DNA of 64,000 nt, from NCBI RefSeq assembly GCF_040712315.1, contig NC_134015.1, positions 9,382,945-9,446,944 of the forward strand, written 5' to 3'. This document shows positions 34,056 through 45,171 of this stretch, in pieces. The notes beneath the pieces were generated by a model that was given only the letters and a program-made list of their open reading frames with translations, made no database searches and was not told the DNA's origin. The position numbers were made by a program, and so were the translations under genes. The DNA is from Castanea sativa. Its lineage: Eukaryota; Streptophyta; Magnoliopsida; Fagales; Fagaceae. Position 1 is the stretch's first letter, and each line of letters starts with the position of its first letter.

Positions 34056-35216
34056 AAGGCGCCACGTTTCTGGTTGTCCGAGGACTAGAAACTGTATAAA
34101 CGATCCTTCTCAGGACCGTACTTGTTGTGTGTGCACCCTGAATCAACGGAAGAACTTCTGGAAGAACTGCATGAAGGGATTTGTGGGAGCCACATCGGGG
34201 GAAGATCCTTAGCCCACAGAGCTCTGACTCAAGGTTATTGGTGGCCCAATATGCAGAGGGAGGCTCAGGATTATGCTCGAAAATGTGATCAATGCCAGAG
34301 GTTCGCCCCTAATATTCATCAACCTGGAGGGGCTCTCAACCCTCTCTCCAGTCCTTGGCCTTTTGCACAGTGGGGATTGGACATAGTGGGGCCATTTCTG
34401 AGGGCTGCAGGGAACAAAATGTGGCTTCTCGTGGGGACAGACTATTTCACTAAATGGGTTGAGGCCGAGCCCTTAGCAAATATCAGAGACGTTGATTCCA
34501 AGAAGTTTGTCTGGAAAAACATCGTCACTAGATTCGGTATACCACACACACTTATCTCAGACAATGGCGTTCAATTCGATAGCAAGGCCTTTAGGAAATA
34601 TTGTGGTGATATAGGCATCATAAATAGATACTCCACCCCAGCTTATCCTCAGGGAAATGGGCAAGCCGAGGCCGTCAACAAGGTCATAGTCAGTGGGCTC
34701 AAGAAAAGGTTGGACGATGCGAAAGGCAGGTGGATAGAAGAACTCCCACATGTTCTGTGGACGTATCGGACTACACCGCGCAGGTCCACGGGAGAAACGC
34801 CATTCTCTATGACTTACGGGGCCAAGGCGATCATACCTCTGGAATCTGGTTTTCCCACCCTGAAGACGAGTTCTTTTAGCACGGAGAATAACGATGGCCT
34901 CCTGGAGAAAGATCTTGATTTACTTGAGGAACGACGCGAGGCGGCTATGGTCCAAATGGCTTATTATCAACAGAAGCTTAAACGGGGATATGATGCCCAC
35001 GTGAAGCTAAGACCACTCGCGCCTGGGGATCTCGTACTAAGAAAAGTTGTGGGCACTTCTAAGAACCCAGCTTGGGATAAGCTAGGACCAAACTAGGAAG
35101 GCCCCTATCGCATTGTTTCAGTAGCAGGCATAGGGTCGTATCGGCTAGCTGACTTAGATGAGAGAATTGTACCACGCCCATGGAATGTAAATAACCTTCG
35201 AAGGTATTATTATTAA
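34056..35216 (+). pseudogene. Integrase region of the gypsy element
   Basis: It continues in the same frame after the TGA, with a second stop TAG at 34086-34088. A zinc-binding region ends CDQCQRFAPN. The core shows WGLDIVGPF, LISDNGVQFDS and the YPQGNGQAEAVNK block, consistent with the D,D-35-E catalytic layout. The C-terminus reads GPYRIVSVAGIGSYRLADL after a TAG at 35094-35096, where the family has Trp, and ends at TAA 35214-35216. Confidence 0.88.
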
Positions 35217-36037
35217 TAAAGTGTGCTTTTGTTAGTTAGCAGTTCAAAGTTATAAATACCTCAGGGGCTTGCAGTTACTATTCTTAAGAATCAAACAGAA
35301 ACTTGGTTAAGTGTAGTCCTCGGACCACAAACCTTGTGGAAATTGATGTCTTGTCATTTGTTAAACAGAACCTTAGTTATGCCGGGTCCTCGGACCTCCT
35401 ATTTTGGGGAAATTAACATTTGAAGTTACTATTCTTAAGAATCAAACAGAAACTTGGTTAAGTGTAGTCCTCGGACCACAAACCTTGTGGAAATTGATGT
35501 CTTGTCATTTGTTAAACAGAACCTTAGTTATGCCGGGTCCTCGAACCTCCTACTTTGGGGAAATTAACATTTGAAGTTACTATTCTTAATATCTTGTCAC
35601 TGTTCTTATTCATATTACACGTTTTGTGGAAATCAATATCTTACCATTCATTAATTTGGATCTTAAGTTCTACATCTTTAAGTACTAAACAAATTTTTGT
35701 AAGGAATGGTCCTCGGACCTTACATCCTACTGAAAGTGATATCTCAAATTACCAACGTTTAACCATCATATGAGTTCTTTTTTTTTTACTAAGGCATTTT
35801 TTAATATCCAAAAAAAGTTATACGGCTGTTTTGAAGTTATAGTTGTTTGATTAGTGGAGTTAGACTTATTTATTCTGTTCTCCCTTTAACTATTTATTAG
35901 TAAGAACTTTCATGACAAGCACAAAAAGAATAAAGTAAAACAAAGACAACATGAATGAAAGTTGAATAAAACTGTTCTTCATTAATTATATACATCAAAG
36001 AAAAAAGGGGGAGTACAGAAAGCTCCTATACTAGGCC
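35217..36037 (+). other. Gypsy 3' non-coding region
   Basis: It holds the 151-bp tandem repeat (separate entry) and then AT-rich sequence. Several TCCTCGGACC words echo the LTR. No sense gene is seen. Confidence 0.6.
35274..35590 (+). repeat. 151-bp tandem repeat inside the gypsy element
   Basis: Two full units (35274-35424 and 35425-35575) and the first 14 or so bases of a third. They differ at only a few positions. Each unit contains TCCTCGGACCACAAACC and GGGTCCTCG.ACCTCCTA words. Confidence 0.9.
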
Positions 36038-38553
36038 CTAAGCTAGGGGAGGGGGGTCTTGGAGGGAGCTGCTGCCAGCCTCAGTGCTCTTCAGTTCCAG
36101 CTCAAAGGTAGACAAGACTTGCTTCCCTTTGTCTGTTGAAGGAATAAGGGGCTCCACGTTTTGAATCTGCTCCTTCTCGGCACCACCACACTCGTCCTTC
36201 TCTTTATGGGAACCTTCAGGTTCTGTAGGATCAGGAACAAGCTCTTGCACGACAGGAGGAAGGGCAGGAAAGGCAACAACATGAGGGTCTTCAATTTCCT
36301 GTATGTCTAGGGGAAGCCAAATGTTCTCGGGCTTCCTCAGCTCGGAAGCTTGAGGAACCCCTGCTGCATTCATGGCCTCTCCCCAAACCTGTTGACAGTA
36401 CTCTCAGCACAAAGCCGCAAAAGCCTCTGTCAACTGTTCTTGTGTTCTAATCACCCCTCCTGATAACTGGCCTTCTTCGCGGCCTCCAGTGCGTGCTTGT
36501 GGGTACGAGCCTCCTCCTTCGCCCGCGTAAGCTCCTTTTCCAAGTCAGAGCGTGCCTGTTGGACTTGGGCGAGCTCATTATCCTTTTGGCGGAGAAGCTT
36601 ACGCTGCCCCTCCACTTGGCCCTCCATCGTCTTCAAACTGGCTTCGACACCATCCCTCTCTCTTTTTAGGTCGGCTAGCCGCGATGTGACCTTCCCATTC
36701 TCTGCTAGGGCCTGGCTTAGGGACCTTTATGCCTCTTGCCTTAGCTCTTACTCCATCCCAGCGCGCTTCCGAGAATCCTCCACGAACTTCTCGGCCGCGA
36801 AAACTTCTTGGATGGCCTGCAAAGGATGTCAGGAGGTTAAATACGGTAAAGTGGTTACGAAAGAATCTAGAATACGAGTGTGGGGTGAAACTTAGCAGAG
36901 CTAAATCCCTTTTTAATGAAAGGAACAGCTGAGGCTAGCCCATCTTCTCCAAGGTTTCCATATCCTTGGGCAGCAGAAGAGGATGCTCTAACGCCTCGGC
37001 CAAGTGGTGGGCGTGGCCTTGTTGGATTGCCCTAATACTGGAGTGGCAAGGAATGGGTGCGCCGTCCAGTCTCAAGTTAGGATACTAGGTGGCCGGTGCT
37101 CAGCGCACCTCGGCCAGGTCCCTGATCTCCCCACTCTCAACTGAGCGGGCCCGACCTTTACCCTTATCCAGCTTCTGCTACTAGGCCGGCGCTGGCTGTT
37201 GTTTCAACTTCTTTTGGTCCTTACCACCCGCCCCCTCGGCTTCCACTTTCCTTTTCTTCTTTGGGTCTTCGGCTGGAGGCTTGGGGTCGGCTGGAGGAGG
37301 GGGTGGTGACAAGGCAAGGGGAACTTGGGACCCCCTCGTGCCCTTTTTGGCCACTCTCGCGCCTCTCGCGGTCATGAGGCCCTTAAGCTCGTCCATGTCT
37401 TCCTCAATGGAGCTGTCTTCTGGATGTGCTATCACTAGGCCCGCGATCTCAGAGGTCTCGGCTGGCTCCTCGTCCTCGTCGGAAAGAACAACGAACGGGC
37501 TTCCACGAGGTCGTGGGGCGTCCTCGAGTTGAAATTGATCTATCTCCTCGTCCAACGTGTTCGAAGAGGACACCTGCTCCTCTGGGATAACAGTTGCTTG
37601 GGAGTGTGTAGCAAGAGGGACCGCAGCAATCGGTTGTGAGTACAGTATGGTGTTAGGGCTGTCAGGAAGGTCGTGGTCGGCCAGGAAGTGTGGTCTGGCT
37701 ACGTGAATCCTCCTACGCCGCCGGTCACCGGCAATGATGGCGTTCTCTATCTCCTAGAAGTCCGAGGATATCGGATCGTAGCCTAGTATCAGATGAGCCG
37801 CTCTAAGTTGTAAATCTTCGCTGACGAACACCTCGGAGCGTAACACGCGATTCAAATCTGCAACGTAGCAGTGGCTTAAGCGTGGGCGCATGAGTTGCTT
37901 ATCTGCAAAGAAAGACATCAAAATAAACAAACATGGTCAGATTCGTAGAACATGTAATAAATTAAAGTTCGACACTCAAGTAAATGCAAATGCACATTTC
38001 TAGATGTTAGAGGGAGTTATGTGGTGGGAAGTTAAATCCTAAGGTGTCACACCTGGATCTCCCCACTCAACTGGGTAGTGGGGGCCGTCGTGCCAGTTGC
38101 TAGAGACGATGAGGTAGTCATCCTTCATGCCTTTATTAGATTTGGGCAAATAGGAGATTAACCTAACTACGCTGGAACGGGATTTGATGTAATAACCTAC
38201 ATTGGTAAGTTTATGGCACTCGTACATGAAAACAATGTCGTGCCAGGTAAGGTTGAGACCCATCTGCTCGTTTAGAGCGTCGACGCTACCTAAAACTCTA
38301 AAAACGTTGGGGGCGCATTGATCGGACACAACCGGTGGTTGCGAAGGTACTCCCTGGTTACGGGTTTCATTGGAAGGGTCATCCCACCTTCTACGAAGGC
38401 GACCATTGGGATGATGACCTCTCCGGTTTTCCTAGAACCAGCCACGGCTTCCGCCGGGCAGTATTTTAAACCTACGTCACTGGGAATGCGATACTTGGCT
38501 CTAAAACCTTCCATCCCAGCGGCGGTGTCAACTAGACACTTAAATTTACCCAT
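36038..38553 (-). pseudogene. Antisense ORF group of the Tat element
   Basis: Minus-strand pieces between integrase and the 3' LTR form an antisense gene. Start region 38290-38553 (MGKFKCLVDTAAGMEGFRAK, PVTREYLRNHRLCP) changes frame at about 38320 into 38039-38329 (APNVFRVLGSVDALNEQM, WHDGPHYPVEWGDPG). Next come an acidic/Pro-rich piece 37181-37573 with the basic motif PKKKRKV, a strong coiled coil at 36451-36636 (LLRQKDNELAQVQQARSDLE, continuing upstream on the minus strand) and an acidic C-terminal piece 36038-36373. Tat elements of other plants (Grande, Ogre-related) are known to carry antisense ORFs of unknown function. Codon-like composition on the minus strand, and GC higher than the flanks, support real past coding. 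Introns or frameshifts between pieces cannot be told apart here. Confidence 0.7.
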
Positions 38554-39059
38554 CAGAAAGGAACGAAAGACTAAGTTTGAAGAGAAAGAATGGTTAAGAT
38601 GAGAGCCGAGGACAGGATCCGAGGAGAATGGGTTAAAGAAAAAGAGTAGGAACTTACAAGTTTGAAGTGGTGCGAGTTTCCACGGTTTTCTGCAGAGAAA
38701 AGATGATTACTGATGTTTTGATGGGATTAGCTTCTGAAGAATTAAATGAAGGCGCAGGTTCCCGAAGCGTCACAACGTGCGGGAAGCGGGCTCGAAATTA
38801 CATTTGTCCTGCCCAAATTTTCATGAAGTAACAAGGGCCATTGGATGCTCATCTCACCGTTGAACGTGGGGGACAAGATGTAACTTACGGTAATAAATGC
38901 GCGCGTTTTTGAAAGTGAAACCGCCAAGTGGCATCGAATGGAACGCGAAACGATCTCCACACGCGTGGTTATTTACAAAACGTGTGGGGTAAGTTCTCGT
39001 CGGATCAAAACCCTTTTTTTTCTCCTCGGATGTTGAAAAATAGAGTTTTGAGGGGCTAT
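38554..39059 (-). other. Region between the antisense ORFs and the 3' LTR, with a polypurine tract
   Basis: It probably contains the antisense promoter; I see no clear TATA box. GAGGGGCTAT at 39050-39059 abuts the 3' LTR and is the likely, short polypurine tract. Confidence 0.5.
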
Positions 39060-39764
39060 TGTGGGGAGTAAAATGACCTAAGTGGGCATTTGGGCCTTTG
39101 GGCTCTAGCAAGGAGGGCCGATTTGCTCTTGAGCTAAGAAGTGATTAGTACTACGAATCGGCCCATACGCCGAGAGTCCGAGGATACAGCCGAGGGCAAG
39201 TTTCTCCTCAGACAAATCCAAGAGAACTTGGAGATTCACTACTAAAGGCGAGACAGAATTCTGGAAGGACTGTTGGTTAAAAGGGGGAAACCCTGAACCT
39301 TCTAGAGGCACTAGTGTTAGAGAAAATATCAGGAGCAAAGGCTGCCACCTCCACATTAAAGACTCTGCACCTACCTCCCTGGCCGCATTAATGGGGAAGT
39401 GACCCTAAACAGTAGGGCTGAAACTTCTAGTCACTGTTCAAAAAAGCATCAGGGAAAGAAGTATTTAAGGGGGGCGAAGGCCAAAAAGAAGGGGGCAGTC
39501 TGTAACGAAGAAAGAAATTAAGAATTGTAATCTTTAAGAAAGAAAGAGAAATAATACAGGGAAAGTCCTCGGCTTACGTCCGAGGAGGTCTATTTGCAAT
39601 TGTCGTTTATCATTTACAAGTGTTTGTAACTTTTAGCCTGTTATCAAGTCCTCAGTACCTCTAACCTAGATTTCAAGCCCACACTCTACAAATTTCATTG
39701 TTTAAGGCTCATTGGGCCTGAGCCTGTAGTTGTCTTTGGGTCCAGGTGCAATTGTGCACTTACA
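39060..39764 (+). repeat. 3' LTR of the gypsy element
   Basis: It starts TGTGGGGAGTAAAATGACC and ends CACTTACA, followed by the target duplication CTTCT (39765-39769). Confidence 0.93.
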
Positions 39765-39855
39765 CTTCTTTTTATAATAGTTTTACAATTGAATTTGATT
39801 AACAGTTCTTGATACACAACTTTTGTTCAATTTATGAAACATTTAGAGATATTAT

Positions 39856-39858
<3 letters not shown>

Positions 39859-39909
<51 letters not shown>
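39859..39909. repeat. (AT)n microsatellite
   Basis: A TA dinucleotide run of about 50 bp. The left block has a shorter run at the same place (24597-24617). Confidence 0.95.
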
Positions 39910-39911
<2 letters not shown>

Positions 39912-40174
39912 CATAAATCCATGATTAAAATCGTGCCATGCACGCTGAATTTTTTTTTTCCAATGCAGTGAACTAGAATTCAATTCCTAAAGATAGAGAC
40001 AACGTGAATAACACTGCACAAAAGTAGTCATTTTGATTACCAGTATGAGAAGATAATAGTAGAACAAAGAACCCACGTGTATAACCCTGCAAAAAAGTAA
40101 TTCAAAACAAAGTTTGATAGTCAATTATGCCCAAATTGATTACTACCTTGCATTTTCCTTTTTCACTTTCTATA

Positions 40175-40360
40175 TGTTAGTGTATAGCTTAGACTAGTTT
40201 AGCCCATTGGGCTTAGCCCAGTATATTATACTTGTAGTTCACTCATATTACTTGTACTACACACATACCTAGCCTATATAAGGCTCTCTATTGTACATTG
40301 TTATATACACATCTATATATAGACTATTCAGTCTTTCTCTCTCACTTTATATTGTTAACA
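40175..40360 (+). repeat. 5' LTR of the copia element
   Basis: It begins TGTTAGTGTATAGC and ends ATTGTTAACA. A TATA box (CTATATAAGG) lies at about 40274. Confidence 0.9.
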
Positions 40361-40373
40361 TGGTATCAAAGTC
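40361..40373 (+). other. Primer-binding site of the copia element
   Basis: TGGTATCAAAGTC lies directly after the LTR and is complementary to the 3' end of initiator tRNA-Met (the usual site begins TGGTATCAGAGC). Confidence 0.88.
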
Positions 40374-40897
40374 ATTCCTCTGACTTTCTGGTTCCTATGG
40401 GCATCTCTGGCGTTCTTCCGCTGCCCTCACCTTCATGCCCACAACCCCTAGAACACTCGGATTTCGAGAGTTTTGTTGATCAAACTGCCAAAGTCAAGGC
40501 ATAGATTGACAGATCTTCCGATCCCGAGCAAAACCCAACAAAGCGTTGCTAGAAACCACCTCCCATACGCCCACACGCGCTGGCTGAAGTTTCTGCATCA
40601 CGAGCACGCGCTCCACGTACCGTCAGCCACTCACATGCGTCGTCACGCGCTAGGACAATGCCGTCACGCGCCTCTACGCACCCCACACGCCTGCTCCGTT
40701 TCACGAACTGCCACGTTAGCCCTAGGGTGACATCACACTGCCATGTCAGCACACGTTGACCAAACCGTTGACTTTGACCAAAGTCAAAAAATTTCAACAG
40801 TACCTGTCTTGCTTAGTTTTTCGCATAGATTTCGATTTTGGGCTCCGTTTTTGCATTTGAGGTCTCCAAATCCCATTTTTCGGTCATTTTTTTCATT
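40374..40897 (+). other. Copia leader
   Basis: An untranslated leader between the PBS and the gag ATG. It is locally GC-rich with repeated CACGCGC words (about 40570-40690). The ORFs here are chance. Confidence 0.6.
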
Positions 40898-41787
40898 ATG
40901 GCTCAACAAAATGATCAAGATATCATACGTCCTATCACCATTATGTTGGATGGTCCCATTAGCTATCATGCATGGTCTCAAAATATGACTATCTTCCTCA
41001 AGGGTCATAAACTATGGAGATATGTGACTGGTTCAATTCCTAAGCCAGTACCAAACCCGAAGTCCAAAGCCACAGCTGCTGAAGATGTCTCCAAAACTGC
41101 TATTACAACGAATGATTATGAAGAGCGCCTAGAGGAATGGGAGAGTATTCAGAGTAAGATCTTGTTTTGGTTTATCAATACCTCTATTCCCTCCATTCAT
41201 AATCTTTTTCCTCGTCTTGAGACTGTTGAGGCTGCTTGGAAATTTCTGGCCGATCGCTATAATTGTACTAATGATTCAAGCTTGGAGTTCCACATTGAAT
41301 CAAAACAAAGCTTTATCAAATGCGCCAAGAGACAAGTCAGTCTATTTTTGATTATTATTCTCAGACTTCTACTATATGGGAACAACTTTCTACTGCAGAT
41401 CCTCCACTAGTGTGTTCTAAGGACATTGAGCTCTTTGTCAACTATCGAGATTGTCGTAAATTTATGCACTTCATGATGGGTTTACATGAGGATTTTGAGC
41501 CTACTAGGGCTTCTCTGCTTAGCTAGTCGCCTACTCCTTCTCTTGATGCTGCAGTCAAGGAGCTCATTTCTGAGGAGAACCGTCGGCCTTCTCATCATAT
41601 GTCATCATCTGATCATGTATTGGCTACACCATCTCCACAGACTCCCATTGCTACATTCACTGCTCCTCCACAAATAAACTCTGGATGTTCCACCTCTCAG
41701 TCTTCCAAAGGTACTTGCTGTGAGTTTTGCCGTGCCAAAGGCCATGACATCTCAGTTTGTCTCAAACTGCAAAAATTTGTGCAATAG
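40898..41787 (+). pseudogene. Copia gag (UBN2-type) with zinc knuckle, broken
   Basis: ATG at 40898 (MAQQNDQDIIRPITIMLDGP, then SYHAWSQNMTIFLKGHKLWRYVTG), the plant copia gag fold. A frameshift near 41330 moves to FDYYSQTSTIWEQLS, then a TAG after LLS at about 41526, and the knuckle CCEFCRAKGHDISVC at about 41720-41765. Confidence 0.85.
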
Positions 41788-42920
41788 CAAAATAAAGCTC
41801 CTCTTCCTTGGGCAGCTGCTGTATGTCCTTCAGATCCATCAGTTCCTACAGGTCCATCTTTAGCTTCCTCACTTACTACGGTTGATATAAAGGCAGTTGT
41901 TCAACAGGTTTTATCCCGCACTTCCACTACTCTTTCTGTCACCTTAGGTAAACAACCTTGGTTTTTTGATACTACATGTTGTAACCATATGACTCCTGAT
42001 GAATCCCAATTTTCTGATAAGGCGCCCTTAGCACATCTAATCACCATTTACACTGCTGATTGAACTCCTATGCATGTTAGTCATAAAGGAACAATCTATT
42101 CTCCTTGTTTATCCCTTAGTGACACTTTTCATATCCTAAAGTTATCCCTCAATTTACTTTCTGTTGGTCAACTTTGTGAATTAGGCGTGGATCTTCTATT
42201 TACTAATCATGGTGTGGAACTGTGGATGTGCAGGATCCCCGGACAGGTCAAGTACTTGGGACAGGCCGTAAGGTTGGTTGCATGTTTGAGATTCATGACT
42301 TGAAGATTCCTTCACAAGTTGTTTCTGCAGCTGCTACCACTGCTACCCTCTCACCTGATCTATGGCATGCTCGTCTTGGTCATCCATCCTTATCTCGTCT
42401 TCAGTTGTTAGCCTCTCAAGGTCATTTAGGTCTAGTTCAGTTTCAAAGTTTTGATTGTACTTCTTGTCATTTTGGCAAACAAACAAAATTGCCCTTTAAT
42501 AATAGTGACTCCTTTTCTTCTGCACCTTTTGATCTTATACATTATGATATTTGGGGTCCTGCACCTATTCCCACTGAGAAGGGATCAAAATATTTTGTCA
42601 TATTTGTGGATGATTTTTCTTGATATACTTGGATTTATCTGCTTCACCATAGGTCTGAACTTGTGTCGATTTACCAAACATTTCATAAAATGATTGAAAT
42701 ACAGTTCAATTGCACCGTCAAAGTCTTTCGATCAGATAATACTCAAGAATATAATGATAAATCTTTCCTATCCTTTTTAGACAGTCATGGTACCCTTCCT
42801 CTTTAGATAGTCATGGTACCCTTCCTCAGCGATCTTGTCCTTACACCTCTCAACAAAATGGTTGTGCAGAATGAAAACATCGTCAAATTCTTGATGTTGT
42901 CTGCACTCTTCTCATTTTTG
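41788..42920 (+). pseudogene. Copia protease, pre-integrase and integrase N-terminal part, broken
   Basis: The protease site reads WFFDTTCCNHMT where the family has D-S/T-G, so the glycine is lost. Then LGHPSLSRLQLLA with the CTSCHFGKQTKLPF zinc-binding part, and the integrase core HYDIWGPAPIPTEKGSKYFVIF. A stop follows DDFS, and there are frameshifts near 42800. About 25 bases (AGTCATGGTACCCTTCCTC) are tandemly duplicated at 42780-42830. Confidence 0.85.
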
Positions 42921-45006
42921 GGGTGAGGCCACACTCACTGCTGTGTACACCATTAATCGTATTCCTTCACCAACTGCACACAACAAATCACCATTCGACC
43001 TTCTTTATGGTCAAACTCCTAACTACTCCTCTCTTTGGGTTTTTGGTTATGCCTACTTTGTCTCTCTTCCTCCTTATGAACGAACAAAGCTCGAGCCTCA
43101 TGCTCGTCTCTGTTATTTCCTTGGTTATGGTGTATCTCAAAAGGGGTTTCGCTGCTATGATCCTATTTCTCATCGTCTTCGTGTCTTCCGTCATGTTGAA
43201 TTTTGGGAACATCGTCCTTTCATGAGTCTTCAACAGTTTCCTACGTCCTCTTCCTCAGAGTCTCTCATTTTTAATGATCTTTTCCTTCCTTTCTATCCTG
43301 AACCTGTGGAGGATTCTTCAACATCGGTTGCCTTTCCAGACGACTCATCTCTGGTTCTATTCCCGGTATATGACCCTCCTGTCTTGGATCCTATGGCACA
43401 ACCCTCTCCTGAGTCTCCTGTTGGTCCTAAACTTCGCCGTTCCACTCGAGTAAGCATTCCTCCCCCTTATCTCACTGATTATCACTACTCTTTTGCTCTT
43501 GCCACCCTCTATGAACCTCACACCTATCGTGAGGCCCATACTGACCCTCTTTGGCAGCAAGCTATGAACGAAGAACTAGATGCCCTTCATGAGAATTACA
43601 CTTGGGATATGGTTGATTTGCCTCCTGGTCAATCTGTAGTGGGTTGTAGGTGGGTTTACAAGATCAAGACCAAGGCTGATGGATTTGTTGAACGGTACAA
43701 GGCTCGCCTCGTTGCCAAAGGCTTTACTCAAAAGTATGGCATTGACTATGAGGAAACATTTGCTCCTGTTGCTTGCCTTACATCTTTCCGATGTCTCATT
43801 GCTATGGCTGCTATTCGCCGCTAGCCTCTTTATCAAATGGATGTGAAGAATGCTTTCCTTAATGGAGACCTCCAAGAAGAAGTGTACATGCAACCACCCC
43901 TGGCTATCCACACTCAGGTCGTCAAGTTTTCTGCCTTCACCATGCTCTTTATGGCCTCAAGCAGGCTCCTCGAGCTTGGTTTGAAAAGTTTAGCTCAGTT
44001 GTTACTCAGCAGGGTTTCACTTCGAGTCCTCATGACACTGCTCTCTTTGTCCGAAGATCCTCTGCTGGTATCACTCTTATTCTTCTTTATGTTAATGATA
44101 TGATTATTACTAAAGATGATTCTGCAGGTATCCGTTCTCTTCAGCACTTCCTTAGTCAGCATTTTGAGATGAAAGACCTAGGCACTCTCAGCTATTTTCT
44201 TGGGCTTGAAGTTACCTCCATCCCTGATGGATACTATCTTTCCTAAGCTAAATATGCTTTTGATCTTCTCTCCAAAGCTGGTATCACCAACAATAAGATT
44301 GTTTCCACTCCCTTGGAATACAATGCAAAGCTCACACCTTTGGATGGTGAACCTATATCAGATGCTACTCGCTATTGTCAGTTGGTTGGTAGTTTGATCT
44401 ATCTCACTGTTCTTCGTCCGGATATTTCACATGCCGTGGGTATGGTTAGTAAGTTCATGGATGCCCCTTGTTTTGTCTACTATGCTGCCATTCTTTGGAT
44501 TCTCCGATATGTCAAGGGCACACTTTATCATGGTCTCCATTACTTTTCTCGATCTTCTCTTGAGCTTCATGCTTATTCAGATGCAGACTGGGTAGGTGAT
44601 CCGACTGATCGATACTCTATCACAGGTTTCTGTTTCTTGTTGGGTACTTCCCCTTGTCTCATGGCGTAGCAAGAAGCAGGATGTAGTTTCCCGTTCCACA
44701 GCCCACTGTGAGCTTGTCTGGCTTCGCTGGCTTTTGGCTGACATGAATGCTCCATAGCCCACTGCCACTCCTCTTTCTTGTGACAATCGTAGTACTATCT
44801 ACATTGCTCATAATGATGTCTTCCATGAATGCACCAAGCACATTGAGATCGACTGCCACATCACTCGCCAGCATCTCAAGAAAGGAAATCTCAAGTTGTT
44901 CTCCATCTCCTCTGTTGACCAGTCTGCTAATATCTTCACCAAGACTCACCTGCCGGGTCGTCTTCGAGATCTTATATCCAAACTCCAGTTGGCTTCCTCT
45001 TGTTAA
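42921..45006 (+). pseudogene. Copia integrase C-terminus, reverse transcriptase and RNase H, broken
   Basis: GKR-type segment LLYGQTPNYSSLWVFGYAYF, then RT: WQQAMNEELDALHENYTWD, GCRWVYKIKTKADG, RYKARLVAKGFTQKYGIDYE, a TAG after AAIRR (family Trp), DVKNAFLNGDLQEEVYM, and frameshifts. The catalytic box reads YVNDMI at about 44090 where YVDD is expected. RNase H shows AYSDADWVGDPTDRYSITG. The last codons TGT TAA at 45001-45006 lie inside the LTR remnant. Confidence 0.88.
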
Positions 45007-45008
45007 CA
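45001..45008 (+). repeat. Remnant of the copia 3' LTR
   Basis: TGTTAACA fits the first five bases of the LTR (TGTTA) joined to its last bases (TGTTAACA). A deletion between the two TGTTA words, one at each LTR end, explains it exactly. Confidence 0.75.
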
Positions 45009-45171
45009 CTATCTTTCAAGTATTTCAATGCATTCATTCATTGTGGTCGACAGACTAGATTTTCTAATCAAAGTCTGAAATGTGAAAACCATTTATTCTA
45101 TTTTAATTTACACGTGAATCTTGTAGTCAAAAAACTTCCTTTTTTTTTCCTTTAAATCGAAAAATTGTAAA

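Larger units (their letters stand above)
29604..39764 (+). mobile_element. Ty3/gypsy retrotransposon, Tat lineage, 10.2 kb, with nonsense mutations
   Basis: Complete structure: 5-bp target duplication CTTCT (29599-29603, 39765-39769), two LTRs of about 706 bp differing at roughly a dozen places, PBS, one-frame gag-pol 30357-35216, a 3' non-coding region with a 151-bp tandem repeat, an antisense ORF group, and a purine-rich tract before the 3' LTR. The second, archaeal-type RNase H and the antisense ORFs place it in the Tat lineage. Six nonsense codons and an in-frame deletion between protease and RT make it non-autonomous. The left block shows the empty site near 24500. LTR similarity implies a recent insertion. 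Confidence 0.93.
40175..45008 (+). mobile_element. Ty1/copia retrotransposon, decayed, 3' LTR collapsed to 8 bp
   Basis: A 5' LTR (186 bp), an initiator-Met PBS, and gag, protease, integrase, RT and RNase H in copia order, broken by many stops and frameshifts. Flanks are CTATA (40170-40174) and CTATC (45009-45013); the left block reads TTTCTATCTTTAAAG uninterrupted (about 24878), so CTATC is the original target. The 3' LTR is reduced to TGTTAACA. Confidence 0.92.

Noticed and set aside
36497..37532. Plus-strand ORFs of 132, 67 and 83 codons in the gypsy element
   Set aside because: They are mirror frames of the antisense coiled-coil and acidic ORFs, with Ser-rich composition typical of shadows.
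42943..43911. Minus-strand ORFs opposite the copia RT
   Set aside because: Shadows of the conserved sense-strand RT and integrase frames.
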